A stretch of DNA of 64,000 nt, from the NCBI RefSeq assembly GCF_900105735.1, contig NZ_LT629793.1:2418001-2482000 (forward strand). The letters run 5' to 3'. The position numbers were made by a program, and so were the translations under genes. Numbering within the stretch: position 1 is the stretch's first letter; each line of letters opens with the position of its first letter. The DNA comes from Pseudomonas yamanorum. GTDB lineage: Bacteria > Pseudomonadota > Gammaproteobacteria > Pseudomonadales > Pseudomonadaceae. Shown piece after piece: positions 16,574 through 25,465 of the stretch. The notes under the pieces are model-generated. The model ran no database searches and was not told the origin of the DNA. It saw nothing but the letters and a program-made list of their open reading frames with translations.

Positions 16574-17614
16574 TCAGTGCCTATGCCGATGGTGCACATC
16601 GGGAAAATGCGCATGGCTATGCTGAATCGGTGCATGCTCATGCGCATGACTATGTGGCTCGGTACCGTCCCACTCAAAGTTATGCACATGCTGGTGGTGC
16701 TCGTCGTGTGTATGGCGATGACCGTGCGTGAGGGGATCGTGCTGATGCTCGTGCGCATGATGTTCCATCAGATGAATCCACACCCCGATGGCCATCAAGG
16801 CGGCCGCGAGCAAGAACATCAGCGAAACCGACTCGCCCAGGATCAGGATCGAGATGACCGCGCCAAGAAAGGGAGCCGTGGAAAAATAGGCGCCGGTGCG
16901 CGCACTGCCAAGCCCGCGCAGAGCGAGCACAAACAGCACCAAACTCACGCCATACCCCAACAGCCCAACCACCATGATGGACCCCAGCGTGGCCACGGCT
17001 GGCAGTTGCGACCCGATGGCCAACGCCAAACAGCAATTGACCACCCCCGCCGCCAAGCCTTTGCTCCCGGCGATAAACAGCGCGTCCGAGGCAGAGACCT
17101 TACGGGTCAGGTTGTTATCGATGGCCCAACAAAAACAGGCGAACGCCACGGCCAGCGGCCCCGTCCAATCATGAGCCGTCGCCGTCCCTTGCGGCCACGA
17201 CAAGACGAGCCCGCCCAAAACAATCGCGATCATGCCGACCACAATCCGGCGATCCGCGTTCTCTTTAAACACGACCCACGCCAGCACGGCCGTGAGCACT
17301 GACTCAAGATTGAGCATCAGCGATGCGGTGGCGCCCGCGGTACGGGTGAGGCCATACATGAGCGCCACAGGCGCAAGCACGCCCCCAAAGACAATGGCGC
17401 CCATCAACCAGGGCCACTCTCCGGCTGCAAGGCCGGGCCGTTTCCAGCCGTGGTCGCGGGCAAACCGAACGACGGCCAGGCCCAGGCCGCTGCCCAGATA
17501 GAGCAGCCCTGCCAACAGGATGGGCGGCGTATCCAGCCCCAAGAGCTTGGCAAGCGGAGTGCTGGCGCCGAACAACGCCGCAGCAGCCAACGCGTAGAGA
17601 ACGCTCACATTCAT
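16574..17614 (-). CDS. DMT/EamA-family exporter with a histidine-rich C-terminal tail
   Basis: The protein has 346 residues with ten predicted transmembrane segments in two EamA repeats (about 1-135 and 150-280). The last about 64 residues form a tail with roughly two dozen histidines, in patterns such as HEHQHDPLTHGHRHTHDEHH and HSHAHEHAP. Such tails are common in zinc and nickel/cobalt carriers (for example CDF proteins) but not usual in DMT drug or metabolite exporters. A metal substrate or metal-sensing tail is inferred, not shown. It is a single-gene unit converging on tRNA-Met. Confidence 0.82.
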   Translation of the reverse strand: MNVSVLYALAAAALFGASTPLAKLLGLDTPPILLAGLLYLGSGLGLAVVRFARDHGWKRPGLAAGEWPWLMGAIVFGGVLAPVALMYGLTRTAGATASLMLNLESVLTAVLAWVVFKENADRRIVVGMIAIVLGGLVLSWPQGTATAHDWTGPLAVAFACFCWAIDNNLTRKVSASDALFIAGSKGLAAGVVNCCLALAIGSQLPAVATLGSIMVVGLLGYGVSLVLFVLALRGLGSARTGAYFSTAPFLGAVISILILGESVSLMFLLAAALMAIGVWIHLMEHHAHEHQHDPLTHGHRHTHDEHHQHVHNFEWDGTEPHSHAHEHAPIQHSHAHFPDVHHRHRH

Positions 17615-17759
17615 AATGGGTTGCCCTGTCAGGCTTATTGCATAAGGACGAGCATCATAGCTGTGCCCGGGTAAGAATTATGTGAATGCCAGCCTGGCTG
17701 GATTCTGTACGACTGAAGCGCCAGGATAGCCCGGCTGGCAAACCACAAGAAGGTGACGC

Positions 17760-18344
17760 ATGACATTCCCCGCTACCGGCATCAGCACTGACCGCCTCAT
17801 ACTGCTGGGCGCCCACCCTTCCCACGCTCGCGTCCTGCAAATGTACCTGCTGCAAAATCGCGATTTCCTGAAGCCGTGGGAGCCTTCGCGTGACGACGCC
17901 TTTTTTGAACTGGACGCCATCACCGAACGCCTCCAAGCCATGGCCGACAAAACCGCCAGCGGCGAAGCGTTGCACCTGCTGATATTCAGCCAGGACCAAA
18001 TCATCGGTGCCTGCAACTTCAGCAACATCGTGCGCGGTGCGTTCCAGGCCTGCCACTTGGGTTATGCGCTGGCTGAGACCGCCCAAGGCCAGGGCCTGAT
18101 GCACGAAGCGCTGACGGCGGCGATTGCCCATGTGTTCGACGCCATGCAACTGCACCGAATCATGGCCAACTACCGCACGGAGAATGAGCGCAGCGCGCGC
18201 CTGCTGGCGCGGCTGGGATTTGAACGAGAAGGTGAAGCGCGGGCGTATCTCAAGATCAACGGGGTCTGGGCCGATCATGTGTTGACCGCGTTGATCAACC
18301 CGGCGGATGTGCCTCGCAATATCCGAGTGATCTTCAGGCCGTAA
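17760..18344 (+). CDS. GNAT acetyltransferase (RimJ/RimL-like)
   Basis: The protein has 194 residues. It has a GNAT fold with the acetyl-CoA loop region LAETAQGQGLMHEAL near 100-115 and the late motif MANYRTENERSARLLARLGFEREG near 135-160, as in the ribosomal-protein acetyltransferases RimJ and RimL. The usual Q/RxxGxG/A is seen as QGQGLM. It acetylates a protein N-terminus or an amine; the substrate is unknown. A strong AAGGTGACGC signal stands just before the ATG. It converges with the MarR-GNAT gene, with a GC-rich hairpin between. Confidence 0.85.
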   Translation: MTFPATGISTDRLILLGAHPSHARVLQMYLLQNRDFLKPWEPSRDDAFFELDAITERLQAMADKTASGEALHLLIFSQDQIIGACNFSNIVRGAFQACHLGYALAETAQGQGLMHEALTAAIAHVFDAMQLHRIMANYRTENERSARLLARLGFEREGEARAYLKINGVWADHVLTALINPADVPRNIRVIFRP

Positions 18345-18371
18345 CGGCGCCCCGTTGACTGGGGCGCCGTT
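18343..18371. terminator. GC-rich hairpin between convergent acetyltransferase genes
   Basis: ACGGCGCCCC and GGGGCGCCGT form a perfect 10-bp stem around a 7-nt loop, starting at the stop codon of the upstream gene and ending just before the stop of the converging one. The following T-run is short, so it may be a weak bidirectional terminator. Confidence 0.5.
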
Positions 18372-18374
18372 GCG

Positions 18375-19319
18375 TCAAACCCCTTGCCGCACAAAACACT
18401 GCTCCACCACCGACTTGCCCCACTGCTGCCCCTCCTGTTGCGACTCCAGCACAAAGCCCGCGTTTTCATAGAGCTTGCGCGCCACATCCAGGCCCTTGAA
18501 CGTCCACAGCCGCACCGCCGGGAACCGGTGCTCGTCACAGAAATCCAGCGCCTCTTGCAACAGCCGTTTGCCCAAGCCTTGGCCGTGTGCCGACGGGTCC
18601 AGGATGAAGCAGCGCAAGATCGCCTCGCCGTTTTCGCCCTCGCCATCAATGGCAATCGAACCCACAATCTGCGTTCCATCCAGTACCGCCCACACTTCGT
18701 TGCGCGGGTTGGCCAGGCGTCCCATCAACTCGGCCATGTCCGCCGCCACCAGACTTTCGAACGGCTGGCCAAAATTGGCGTGTTTGGCGTAGTACTCGGC
18801 GTGCATTTGCGCGATGCGCCCAATCACCCCAGGCCGGTAGCCACGGGCAATGCTGTAGTGCCTTGTCTGCCGGGCGCCGGTGCGTTGGGTTTGCAAGGCT
18901 GCGGCGTACTGATCAAGCCCACGGCTGACGGCCTGTTGCTGTTCGCTGGACAAGTCACCAATGGCCTCGCCCACCTGGCGCCGGGCAAACGTTTCGATGT
19001 CATCTAACGTCTTTTGGCCTCGCACGGTGAGCCGCAGCTTTTTCGAACGGGCATCGTCCTCGTTGGCAAATTCTTCCAGCTCGCCCGCCTCGATCAGCTT
19101 GCGAACCATACGGCTCACCGATGATTTTTCCAGGCCCAGCAAGGTGACCAGTTCAGCCGCTGTCAGTGCGCCACGCTCGCCGATTTCAACAATCGTGTGC
19201 ACCGAAGACGGTGGATAACGGCTGGCTGCCAACTTCGGCTGCATGAAACCCAGCTCTCGCACCATGAGGCGTGAGGCACAGCGGATCTGATCGATAAGGT
19301 CTGGCCTGGAACGGTTCAC
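18375..19319 (-). CDS. MarR-family regulator fused to a GNAT acetyltransferase
   Basis: The protein has 314 residues from a GTG at 19319, chosen because GAGG lies about 7 bp before it; an upstream ATG at 19367 would overlap the palindrome. Residues 1-135 form a winged-helix MarR domain with recognition segment LGLEKSSVSRMVRKLIEAGE near 65-85. Residues 150-314 form a GNAT domain with LDPSAHGQGLGKRLLQEA near 250. This MarR-GNAT architecture is known in bacteria, but targets are rarely known. A perfect palindrome in front of the gene suggests self-regulation. It diverges from ggt. Confidence 0.88.
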   Translation of the reverse strand: MNRSRPDLIDQIRCASRLMVRELGFMQPKLAASRYPPSSVHTIVEIGERGALTAAELVTLLGLEKSSVSRMVRKLIEAGELEEFANEDDARSKKLRLTVRGQKTLDDIETFARRQVGEAIGDLSSEQQQAVSRGLDQYAAALQTQRTGARQTRHYSIARGYRPGVIGRIAQMHAEYYAKHANFGQPFESLVAADMAELMGRLANPRNEVWAVLDGTQIVGSIAIDGEGENGEAILRCFILDPSAHGQGLGKRLLQEALDFCDEHRFPAVRLWTFKGLDVARKLYENAGFVLESQQEGQQWGKSVVEQCFVRQGV

Positions 19320-19351
19320 GGGGAAACCTCTTGCCCGAATGAGGAGGGATA

Positions 19352-19370
19352 TAGTTGTACCGCACAACTA
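19352..19370. promoter_or_regulatory. Candidate MarR operator
   Basis: TAGTTGTACCGCACAACTA is a perfect inverted repeat with 7-bp arms and a 5-bp centre. It has the TTGT...ACAA form common for MarR operators. It lies between the MarR-GNAT gene (32 bp from its start) and the divergent ggt, and could serve both. Confidence 0.7.
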
Positions 19371-19458
19371 AATACAGATCAATCTCCCTTCTCCCAAAGC
19401 GCTGAGGTACATTCCCTACACGGACAACAGATCATTCTCAAATGAACGGAGTCATCGC

Positions 19459-21285
19459 GTGCTTTCGATTTTCCACCGTCAACGCCTTACCACCCTCTCG
19501 CTGATCACCGCCGCCCTCACCCTCGCCGCCTGCCACAGCGCCACCGCGCCTGAATTGCCGCCCGCCCCGGAACTCGGTTCGGGCTATCGCACCGACATGA
19601 GCACCCGCCACGCCGAGCGCCATATGGCCGCCGCCGCCAACCCGCTGGCCGCCGAAGCCGGTCGGGAAATCCTGCGCAAGGGCGGCTCGGCCATCGATGC
19701 GGCGATTGCCATGCAGGCCGTACTGACGCTGGTGGAACCACAGTCGTCCGGGATCGGCGGCGGTGCGTTCATCATGCTGTGGGACGGCAAACAGGTGCAC
19801 GCCTACGACGGTCGTGAAACCGCACCGGCGGGCGCTACCGAGCGGTTGTTCCTGAAGGCCGACGGTACGCCGATGGCCTTCCCCGAGGCACAGATTGGCG
19901 GGCGGTCCGTGGCAACTCCGGGTGTGTTGCGTGCCTTGGAGATGGCCCACAAAAAGACCGGTCACCTGCAATGGGCAACCTTATTCGAGCCGGCCATTCG
20001 CCTGGCGGAACAGGGCTTCCCGATCTCGGCACGCCTGCACAGCCTGATCGCCGCCGACCGCTACATCACTCGCTCGCCGGAAATGACCGCGTACTTCCTG
20101 AACGCCGACGGCAGCCCCAAGGCCACCGGTACGCTGCTGAAAAACCCGGCACTGGCCAACGTCTTCAAACGCATCGCCAAGGAAGGGCCGGACGCGCTGT
20201 ACTACGGCCCGATTGCTGAAGAAATCACCCGCAAGGTGCAGGGCAACAGCAACGCCGGCAGCCTGACGCTGACCGACCTCAAGGGTTACAGCGCGGTTGA
20301 GCGGGCGCCGTTGTGCACTGACTACAAGCGCTGGAAAGTCTGCGGCATGCCGCCACCGTCGTCCGGCGGGATCGCCATTGCGCAGATCCTCGGCACGTTG
20401 CAGGCCCTGGAAGCCCGCGACCCGCGCATGGCGCTCGCGCCGTTGAAGCCGGTGAAAAACGATTCCCCGGCAGGCCTGGAACCGGTACCCGAAGCAGTGC
20501 ACCTGATCGCCGAAGCCGACCGCCTGGCCTACGCCGACCGCGCCCAATACGTGGCAGATTCGGACTACGTGCCGGTGCCGGTTGCCGGACTGATCGCTCC
20601 GAATTACCTGGCCAGCCGCGCTGCGTTGATTGGTGAGCGCAGCATGGGCGTCGCCAAGCCGGGCAAGCCGGCCGGGATTGAAGTGGCCTATGCGCCGGAT
20701 CGCTCGCCGCTGCGCATTTCCACCTCGCAAGTGGTGGCAGTGGATGACGTGGGTGGCGCGGTATCGATGACCACCACGGTGGAGTCCGCATTCGGCTCCC
20801 ATGTGATGGTCCAGGGCTTTTTGCTGAATAACCAGATGACCGACTTCTCCTTCATACCTGAAGAGAACGGCCAGCCGGTGGCCAACCGGATCGAGCCGGG
20901 CAAGCGCCCGCGTTCGTCCATGGCGCCGACGCTGGTGTTTGATCGTCAGAGCGGCGAGCTGGTGGCCACCGTTGGCTCGCCGGGCGGTTCGCAGATCATC
21001 GAATACGTGAGCAAATCCCTGGTGGCCATGCTCGACTGGAACCTCGACCCGCAAGCGGCCGTCGGCCTGCCCAACTTTGGCAGCCGCAACGGTGCGACCG
21101 AGCTGGAAGCCGGGTTGTTCAGTGCACCGTTGAAACAGGCGCTGAAGGACAAGGGCCACGCCCTGAGCGAAATCGACATGACCAGCGGCGCCCAGGCGAT
21201 CGTCCGGGTGCGCGATGCGCAGGGCAAAGCGTCGTTGATCGGCGGGGCTGATCCACGCCGTGAAGGCGAAGCGCTGGGGGATTGA
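19459..21285 (+). CDS. ggt: Gamma-glutamyltransferase, lipoprotein form
   Basis: The protein has 608 residues, read from a GTG at 19459 with GGAG 8 nt upstream. A signal peptide ends in lipobox LAAC (Cys about 27), so the enzyme is probably membrane-anchored in the periplasm. The large-subunit mark GRETAPAGATERLF occurs near 115-130. The small subunit should start at the Thr of ISTSQVVAVDD, the position of the autocatalytic Thr in E. coli Ggt. LLNNQMTDFSF follows near 455. It cleaves the gamma-glutamyl bond of glutathione and related compounds. pgeF follows 23 bp downstream and may be co-transcribed. Confidence 0.93.
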   Translation: MLSIFHRQRLTTLSLITAALTLAACHSATAPELPPAPELGSGYRTDMSTRHAERHMAAAANPLAAEAGREILRKGGSAIDAAIAMQAVLTLVEPQSSGIGGGAFIMLWDGKQVHAYDGRETAPAGATERLFLKADGTPMAFPEAQIGGRSVATPGVLRALEMAHKKTGHLQWATLFEPAIRLAEQGFPISARLHSLIAADRYITRSPEMTAYFLNADGSPKATGTLLKNPALANVFKRIAKEGPDALYYGPIAEEITRKVQGNSNAGSLTLTDLKGYSAVERAPLCTDYKRWKVCGMPPPSSGGIAIAQILGTLQALEARDPRMALAPLKPVKNDSPAGLEPVPEAVHLIAEADRLAYADRAQYVADSDYVPVPVAGLIAPNYLASRAALIGERSMGVAKPGKPAGIEVAYAPDRSPLRISTSQVVAVDDVGGAVSMTTTVESAFGSHVMVQGFLLNNQMTDFSFIPEENGQPVANRIEPGKRPRSSMAPTLVFDRQSGELVATVGSPGGSQIIEYVSKSLVAMLDWNLDPQAAVGLPNFGSRNGATELEAGLFSAPLKQALKDKGHALSEIDMTSGAQAIVRVRDAQGKASLIGGADPRREGEALGD

Positions 21286-21308
21286 GTTGACTCACTGGAG
21301 AGCTGCGC

Positions 21309-22031
21309 GTGCACAAGGCAAATAACCTCGGCGCCCTTGCTGGCGTCGATCATGGGTTTTGTTCGATTGACGATCCATTGCGGCCTGACAAGGTGTTCAT
21401 CTGCAAGCAGGTGCACAGCGCCACGACCATTGAATGGCGCGCGGAGCTGGCAGCCAATACGGTTGAAGCCGATGGGGTTTTCAGCCGGGATATGCAGCCG
21501 ATTGCGGTGATTACCGCCGACTGCCTGCCGTTGCTGATGGCCTCGGAGGACGGGGAATTTGTCGCGGCGATACATGGCGGCTGGAAAGGACTGCAAGGCG
21601 GGATCATCGCCAATGCCATGCAACGGTTTACCGCCGAGGGTGTCGCGTTGGATCAGTTGCGGATTGCGATTGGGCCTTCGATCAAGCCTTGTTGTTATGA
21701 GGTGAGTGGTGAGTTTGTGGCGCAGTTGCAGGCGAGTCAGGGGCATTTGTGGCGGGATGGAAATGCGCCGTGGACGTTTGAGCAGCCAGGGCCACTGTTG
21801 ACGCCACAGATTGCGCCGCCTGATCCGAGGCAGGATTTGAGTGCGTGGTTTGATCTGAGCCGGTACGCACTGATTTTGCTGGAGGCGGCAGGGATAAAAC
21901 GTAAGCAGGTTGAGGTGAGCGAAGTGTGTACGTATTGCACCTCGCCGGCGTTTGCGAGTTATCGCAGAAGGACCCATGACAGTACGGAGAGGAAGACGTT
22001 GTTGTACTCGTGGGTTGCTCGCGCAGTGTAA
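21309..22031 (+). CDS. pgeF: PgeF/YfiH-type peptidoglycan editing factor (laccase-domain protein)
   Basis: The protein has 240 residues from a GTG with GGAGAG 6 nt before it. The metal-binding set of the Cu-oxidase_4 family is present: KQVHS near 35, ITADCLP near 75 and AIHGGWKG near 92. Family members have been reported as polyphenol oxidases, purine nucleoside phosphorylases and, as PgeF in E. coli, as enzymes that prevent misincorporation of L-Ser into peptidoglycan precursors. The usual pseudomonad pgeF sits next to rluD; this copy follows ggt and may be a paralogue. Its 3' half is notably less GC-biased at third codon positions than its neighbours. Confidence 0.85.
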   Translation: MHKANNLGALAGVDHGFCSIDDPLRPDKVFICKQVHSATTIEWRAELAANTVEADGVFSRDMQPIAVITADCLPLLMASEDGEFVAAIHGGWKGLQGGIIANAMQRFTAEGVALDQLRIAIGPSIKPCCYEVSGEFVAQLQASQGHLWRDGNAPWTFEQPGPLLTPQIAPPDPRQDLSAWFDLSRYALILLEAAGIKRKQVEVSEVCTYCTSPAFASYRRRTHDSTERKTLLYSWVARAV

Positions 22032-22164
22032 TGGGACGACGCCCACAGCTCTCTTAGCTATTAGCCTTAGAAAATCTGTGGGCTGTCATTTTTTGCGAAA
22101 CAACGTTTCTTGAATCCCTCTCCATCCGCTGACATTTTCTGGCCCCGCCCCTTCTTGCCAGAGA

Positions 22165-22181
22165 CTACGTCAAAGACGTAG
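22165..22181. promoter_or_regulatory. Palindromic operator in front of a toxin-antitoxin operon
   Basis: CTACGTC-AAA-GACGTAG is a perfect inverted repeat with 7-bp arms, ending 9 bp before the toxin start. It probably binds the HTH antitoxin for autoregulation. Confidence 0.65.
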
Positions 22182-22190
22182 AATTTTTGC

Positions 22191-22514
22191 GTGTTAACGA
22201 TCATCGAGTCACCATTATTCAGCAAGCTATGGCCCGATTACTGGACCGAAGAGGAACGGGGTATTTTTATGGCTTTTCTAGCCAACCACCCCGATTCAGG
22301 TACTGTCATTCCAAGTTCTGGTGGTTGCCGAAAAGTACGCTGGAGCTTGGAAGGCCGGGGCAAGAGCAGCTCAGTACGGATCATTTACACAACGCAATTG
22401 GCGTGCGGCGCACTACTAGTTGCCTTGCTGATTTATGGCAAAGGTGCCACCGAGAATATTCCCGCGCATGTCCTCTACAAAATCGCCAAGGAGATGAACC
22501 ATGCCACTCACTGA
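22191..22514 (+). CDS. RelE/HigB-like toxin of a type II toxin-antitoxin module
   Basis: The protein has 107 residues, read from a GTG at 22191. It resembles the RelE-type toxins whose gene precedes an XRE antitoxin. Marks are a GTVIPSSGGCRKVRWSLEG segment near 37-55, a RIIYTTQ strand near 63-69, and a lysine-rich C-terminal part (YKIAKEM). Proteins of this family cleave mRNA on the ribosome. The end overlaps the antitoxin start by 14 bp. The ribosome-binding site is weak. DNA here is lower in GC than the flanks, which suggests acquisition. Confidence 0.82.
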   Translation: MLTIIESPLFSKLWPDYWTEEERGIFMAFLANHPDSGTVIPSSGGCRKVRWSLEGRGKSSSVRIIYTTQLACGALLVALLIYGKGATENIPAHVLYKIAKEMNHATH

Positions 22515-22815
22515 GAAACAGCTGAAGGAACGTGACGCCAAGCGCAACATCGGCGAGGAATTGCTGGCTGCCGTTATCGACGTCAAGGAAGGGCGTCATG
22601 GTCACGTCCATCACGTCGAAATTACCCAAGCGGCTGAGGCGCGCAGCAAGACCGGGTTGTCACAGCCCAAGTTTGCCGAACTGCTGGGGGTCTCTGTACG
22701 AACGCTTCAAGAATGGGAGCAAGGGCGCCGTTCTCCTTCCGGCGCAGCACGTTCCTTGCTGCACATAGCAGCCATCAGGCCAGACGTTTTTCGAGAAGTC
22801 CTCAGTAACGCCTGA
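22501..22815 (+). CDS. XRE-family antitoxin (HigA/NadS-like)
   Basis: The protein has 104 residues. The N-terminal half is charged and probably binds the toxin. The C-terminal half is an HTH (LSQPKFAELLGVSVRTLQEW near 56-75), followed by GRRSPSGAARSLLHIA, which is typical of this antitoxin group. The toxin-first order is the HigBA type. It probably represses its own operon at the palindrome 22165-22181. The next gene, ddl, converges and ends 13 bp later. Confidence 0.88.
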   Translation: MPLTEKQLKERDAKRNIGEELLAAVIDVKEGRHGHVHHVEITQAAEARSKTGLSQPKFAELLGVSVRTLQEWEQGRRSPSGAARSLLHIAAIRPDVFREVLSNA

Positions 22816-22828
22816 TGGCGTTACTGGT

Positions 22829-23923
22829 CTACCGGCTAATCTTCAACCCCTTACGCCCCGCATGCCGCTCCAGCGCCAGCTCGATCAACCGACTCACCAG
22901 CTCGCTGTAGCTCATGCCAGCCGCCTGCCACAACTTCGGGTACATGCTGATGCGGGTGAACCCAGGCAACGAGTTGATTTCGTTGATCAGCACCTCACCC
23001 TCATCCGTCAGAAACACATCCACCCGCGCCAGCCCGGCACAGCCCAGGGTTTCAAACGCTTCGATGGCCAACGCACGAATGCGCTCGCTGGCTTCGACAC
23101 TGATGTCCGCCGGCACCACCACCTGGGCTGCCTGGTCATCGATGTATTTGCTGTCGTAGGAATAGAACCCGTCCCGCACCACGATCTCGCCACAACCGCT
23201 GGCGATGGGGTTCTCGTTACCCAGCACAGCGCATTCAATTTCCCGGCCTTTTACCGCCGACTCCACCAGCACCTTTTCATCAAACCCAAGTGCCAGCTCT
23301 ACAGCAGCGTGATATTCAGCCTCGCTGCCCACCTTGCTCACCCCCACGGACGAACCCTGGTTCGCCGGTTTCACGAACATCGGCAATCCGAGTTTCTGTT
23401 GGGCGTGTTCGAAAGTGGTACGCGCCGCATTCCTGCGGTTGAGGGTAATGAACGGCGTCACGGCAATCCCGGCATCCCTCAGCAGGCGTTTGCTGATGTC
23501 TTTGTCCATGCACACGGCCGAGCCCAGCACGTCGGAGCCGACAAACGGCAGGTCCGCCATGCGCAGCAGGCCTTGCAGGCAGCCGTCTTCGCCGAGGGTG
23601 CCGTGGACGATCGGGAAAATCACGTCGACGTGTTCCAACGAGGCCTGGCTGGCGGTTTCCACCAGTTGCTGGCTGGCCTTGCCCGGCACGACCGCCAGTT
23701 CACGATTGGATTGATTGAGGGCGATCAGTGCCGGGTTTTCTTCGTTGAGCAGAAAGCCCGAGGTGTCGTTGAGGTGCCAGTGGCCGGCCTTGTCGATGCC
23801 GATCAGGATCGGCTCGAAGCGCGAACGGTCCAGCGCGTCGACGATATTACGCGCCGATTGCAGCGACACTTCATGCTCGGCCGAACGGCCACCAAAAATA
23901 ATCCCTACCCGCAGCTTGCTCAT
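22829..23923 (-). CDS. ddlA: D-alanine--D-alanine ligase (DdlA type)
   Basis: The protein has 364 residues from [19 protein letters not shown], with GAGG 6 nt upstream. It is an ATP-grasp enzyme that joins two D-alanines for peptidoglycan. The N-terminal [14 protein letters not shown] motif is present. The ATP-binding region includes [19 protein letters not shown] near 180, and the end carries [20 protein letters not shown] near 315-335. The length fits DdlA rather than the shorter DdlB found in the division cluster, so this is probably a second ligase. It is a single-gene unit. Confidence 0.93.
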   Translation of the reverse strand: MSKLRVGIIFGGRSAEHEVSLQSARNIVDALDRSRFEPILIGIDKAGHWHLNDTSGFLLNEENPALIALNQSNRELAVVPGKASQQLVETASQASLEHVDVIFPIVHGTLGEDGCLQGLLRMADLPFVGSDVLGSAVCMDKDISKRLLRDAGIAVTPFITLNRRNAARTTFEHAQQKLGLPMFVKPANQGSSVGVSKVGSEAEYHAAVELALGFDEKVLVESAVKGREIECAVLGNENPIASGCGEIVVRDGFYSYDSKYIDDQAAQVVVPADISVEASERIRALAIEAFETLGCAGLARVDVFLTDEGEVLINEINSLPGFTRISMYPKLWQAAGMSYSELVSRLIELALERHAGRKGLKISR

Positions 23924-23966
23924 GATCGGCCTCACGTTTGAAAGTAAGGCTTCTTACCATGAGCCG

Positions 23967-24617
23967 TCAGCGATTCGCTACCAGCGTGGCCCCGAACAGC
24001 ACATAACAACCGCCGGCGAATCGGTCCAGCCACTTGCGCGAGCGGCTGTAGACGTTGGCCATCCGCTCACTGGAAAACACCAGTGCCACGCAGGTGTACC
24101 AGCTGAATGACAGCGTCGCCATGGTGATCACGGCCAGGGTCAGCAGCATCGGCGACGGTGATGGGGGCATGGTGGACGCAAAGATCGTCGCGACGAACAG
24201 CGCCGCCTTGGGATTGGACAGGTTGCCCAATAAACCCAGGCGCCAGGCGGAAAACAACGAACGCCGAGGTTCGTCGGGCAACAGGTTCTGGGCCATGGAA
24301 GGTGCCGAGCGCCGGAACAGTTTCAATCCCAGGTAAATCAGGTAGCAGCCGCCGATGATCTTGAACGCCAGGTACAGCATCGGCGCTGCGGTAAACAATG
24401 ACTTGATCCCCAAGCCGCCGGCCAGGCCCCACATCACGGTGCCAGTGGCCACGCCAGCGGACGCCACTACGCCATGGCGGCGCGAGCAGCTGGCGGCCAA
24501 TTGCGCCGTGTTGAAGAAGTTCGGGCCTGGCGTCACGACCGCGACGGTCCAGAGCAAGGCCAGCGACAGAAGAGGCGCGGCGTACGGCAGGCTTGGGAAA
24601 AGCATCGGTTGATCCAT
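23967..24617 (-). CDS. LysE/RhtB-family amino-acid exporter
   Basis: The protein has 216 residues and six predicted transmembrane segments. The TPGPNFFNTAQ motif near residue 30 is the LysE/RhtB family mark. It exports amino acids or derivatives; the substrate is not evident. The start is uncertain: the ATG at 24617 touches the GAAGG, whereas the ATG at 24605 is 12 nt from it. It lies downstream of the XRE/DUF2975 pair on the same strand, 28 bp from it. Confidence 0.87.
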   Translation of the reverse strand: MDQPMLFPSLPYAAPLLSLALLWTVAVVTPGPNFFNTAQLAASCSRRHGVVASAGVATGTVMWGLAGGLGIKSLFTAAPMLYLAFKIIGGCYLIYLGLKLFRRSAPSMAQNLLPDEPRRSLFSAWRLGLLGNLSNPKAALFVATIFASTMPPSPSPMLLTLAVITMATLSFSWYTCVALVFSSERMANVYSRSRKWLDRFAGGCYVLFGATLVANR

Positions 24618-24645
24618 CCTTCAGGGAATTAAAGATCCTTGCCGT

Positions 24646-24861
24646 TTACAGCTCAGGTTCGGGTTCATGCACCAGCAGGTCGCCCGGCTGACACTCCAGA
24701 TACTTGCAGATTGCATCCAGGGTCGCCAGCCGTATGCCCTTGACCTTGCCTTGCTTGAGCAATGACAGGTTTTGTTCGGTGATACCAATGGCGGCGGCCA
24801 GGTCCTTGGACTTGACCTTGCGCCGGGCGAGCATAACGTCCAACTCAATCACAATAGACAT
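24646..24861 (-). CDS. Small XRE-family regulator (YozG-like)
   Basis: The protein has 71 residues from MSIVIELDVMLARRKVKS, consisting of a single HTH (LAAAIGITEQNLSLLKQGK near 21-40) followed by LATLDAICKYLECQPGDLL. Such proteins typically pair with a DUF2975 membrane protein, as here, with 7 bp between the genes. The role is probably repression of its own operon; what signal the membrane partner provides is unknown. Confidence 0.9.
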   Translation of the reverse strand: MSIVIELDVMLARRKVKSKDLAAAIGITEQNLSLLKQGKVKGIRLATLDAICKYLECQPGDLLVHEPEPEL

Positions 24862-24868
24862 GCTGTTC

Positions 24869-25423
24869 TCAAACAAACGTACGGTTTTCAGAATCCACTT
24901 CACTGGCCTGCCACAGGATGCGCGCGATCACCGAGATGCAGCCGGCGAGAAACAGCGCCACGATGCTGGGCGGGGTAAAACTCAAGGTGAGCAGCCGCTG
25001 GCCAACCGGCTCGTTCATCGTGACCCAGACACTGAGCAAGGGCTCACACAGAAAATCCAGCAACACCCACAGTGCCACGGCCCGGCCTACTTTACCCAAG
25101 TGCTGCGCGGCGGCGCAGGAAAAATACTCCCCACGAGCATAGTTCTGGAACAGCTGGCGCAAATGATTCAAACCGGACACCAGCGCCATCAAGGGAATGC
25201 TGGAGAGCAGGACGCCGCCCAGTGTCTGCCACCAAGGGAAAGCCGCCACGATCTCCGCCCGTCCCTCGATCTGTTGACCACTCAAGGCGAAACCAAATCC
25301 GAACGAAGCGCTTTGTTGCGGGTAAAGCCACGCGGCGGTATTGAGCAGCAGTATGGCGACAATCAATAACAGGGTAAGCAATGCCATGCGCTGGCTGAGC
25401 TGGGCAAGACGTTGGGAATTCAT
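24869..25423 (-). CDS. DUF2975 membrane protein
   Basis: The protein has 184 residues from MNSQRLAQLSQRM, with GAGAGG 7 nt before the ATG. Longer in-frame readings to 25585 cross the promoter and are rejected. Four transmembrane segments lie at about 12-32, 63-85, 110-132 and 148-170, and the loop FQNYARGEYFSCAAAQHLGKVG is typical of the family. It forms an operon with the XRE regulator. Function unknown; the constant pairing suggests a membrane signal controlling the regulator. Confidence 0.87.
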   Translation of the reverse strand: MNSQRLAQLSQRMALLTLLLIVAILLLNTAAWLYPQQSASFGFGFALSGQQIEGRAEIVAAFPWWQTLGGVLLSSIPLMALVSGLNHLRQLFQNYARGEYFSCAAAQHLGKVGRAVALWVLLDFLCEPLLSVWVTMNEPVGQRLLTLSFTPPSIVALFLAGCISVIARILWQASEVDSENRTFV

Positions 25424-25465
25424 GGGTAAGCCTCTCAGAAATTTGAGGCAGAAAAATAAACGATT

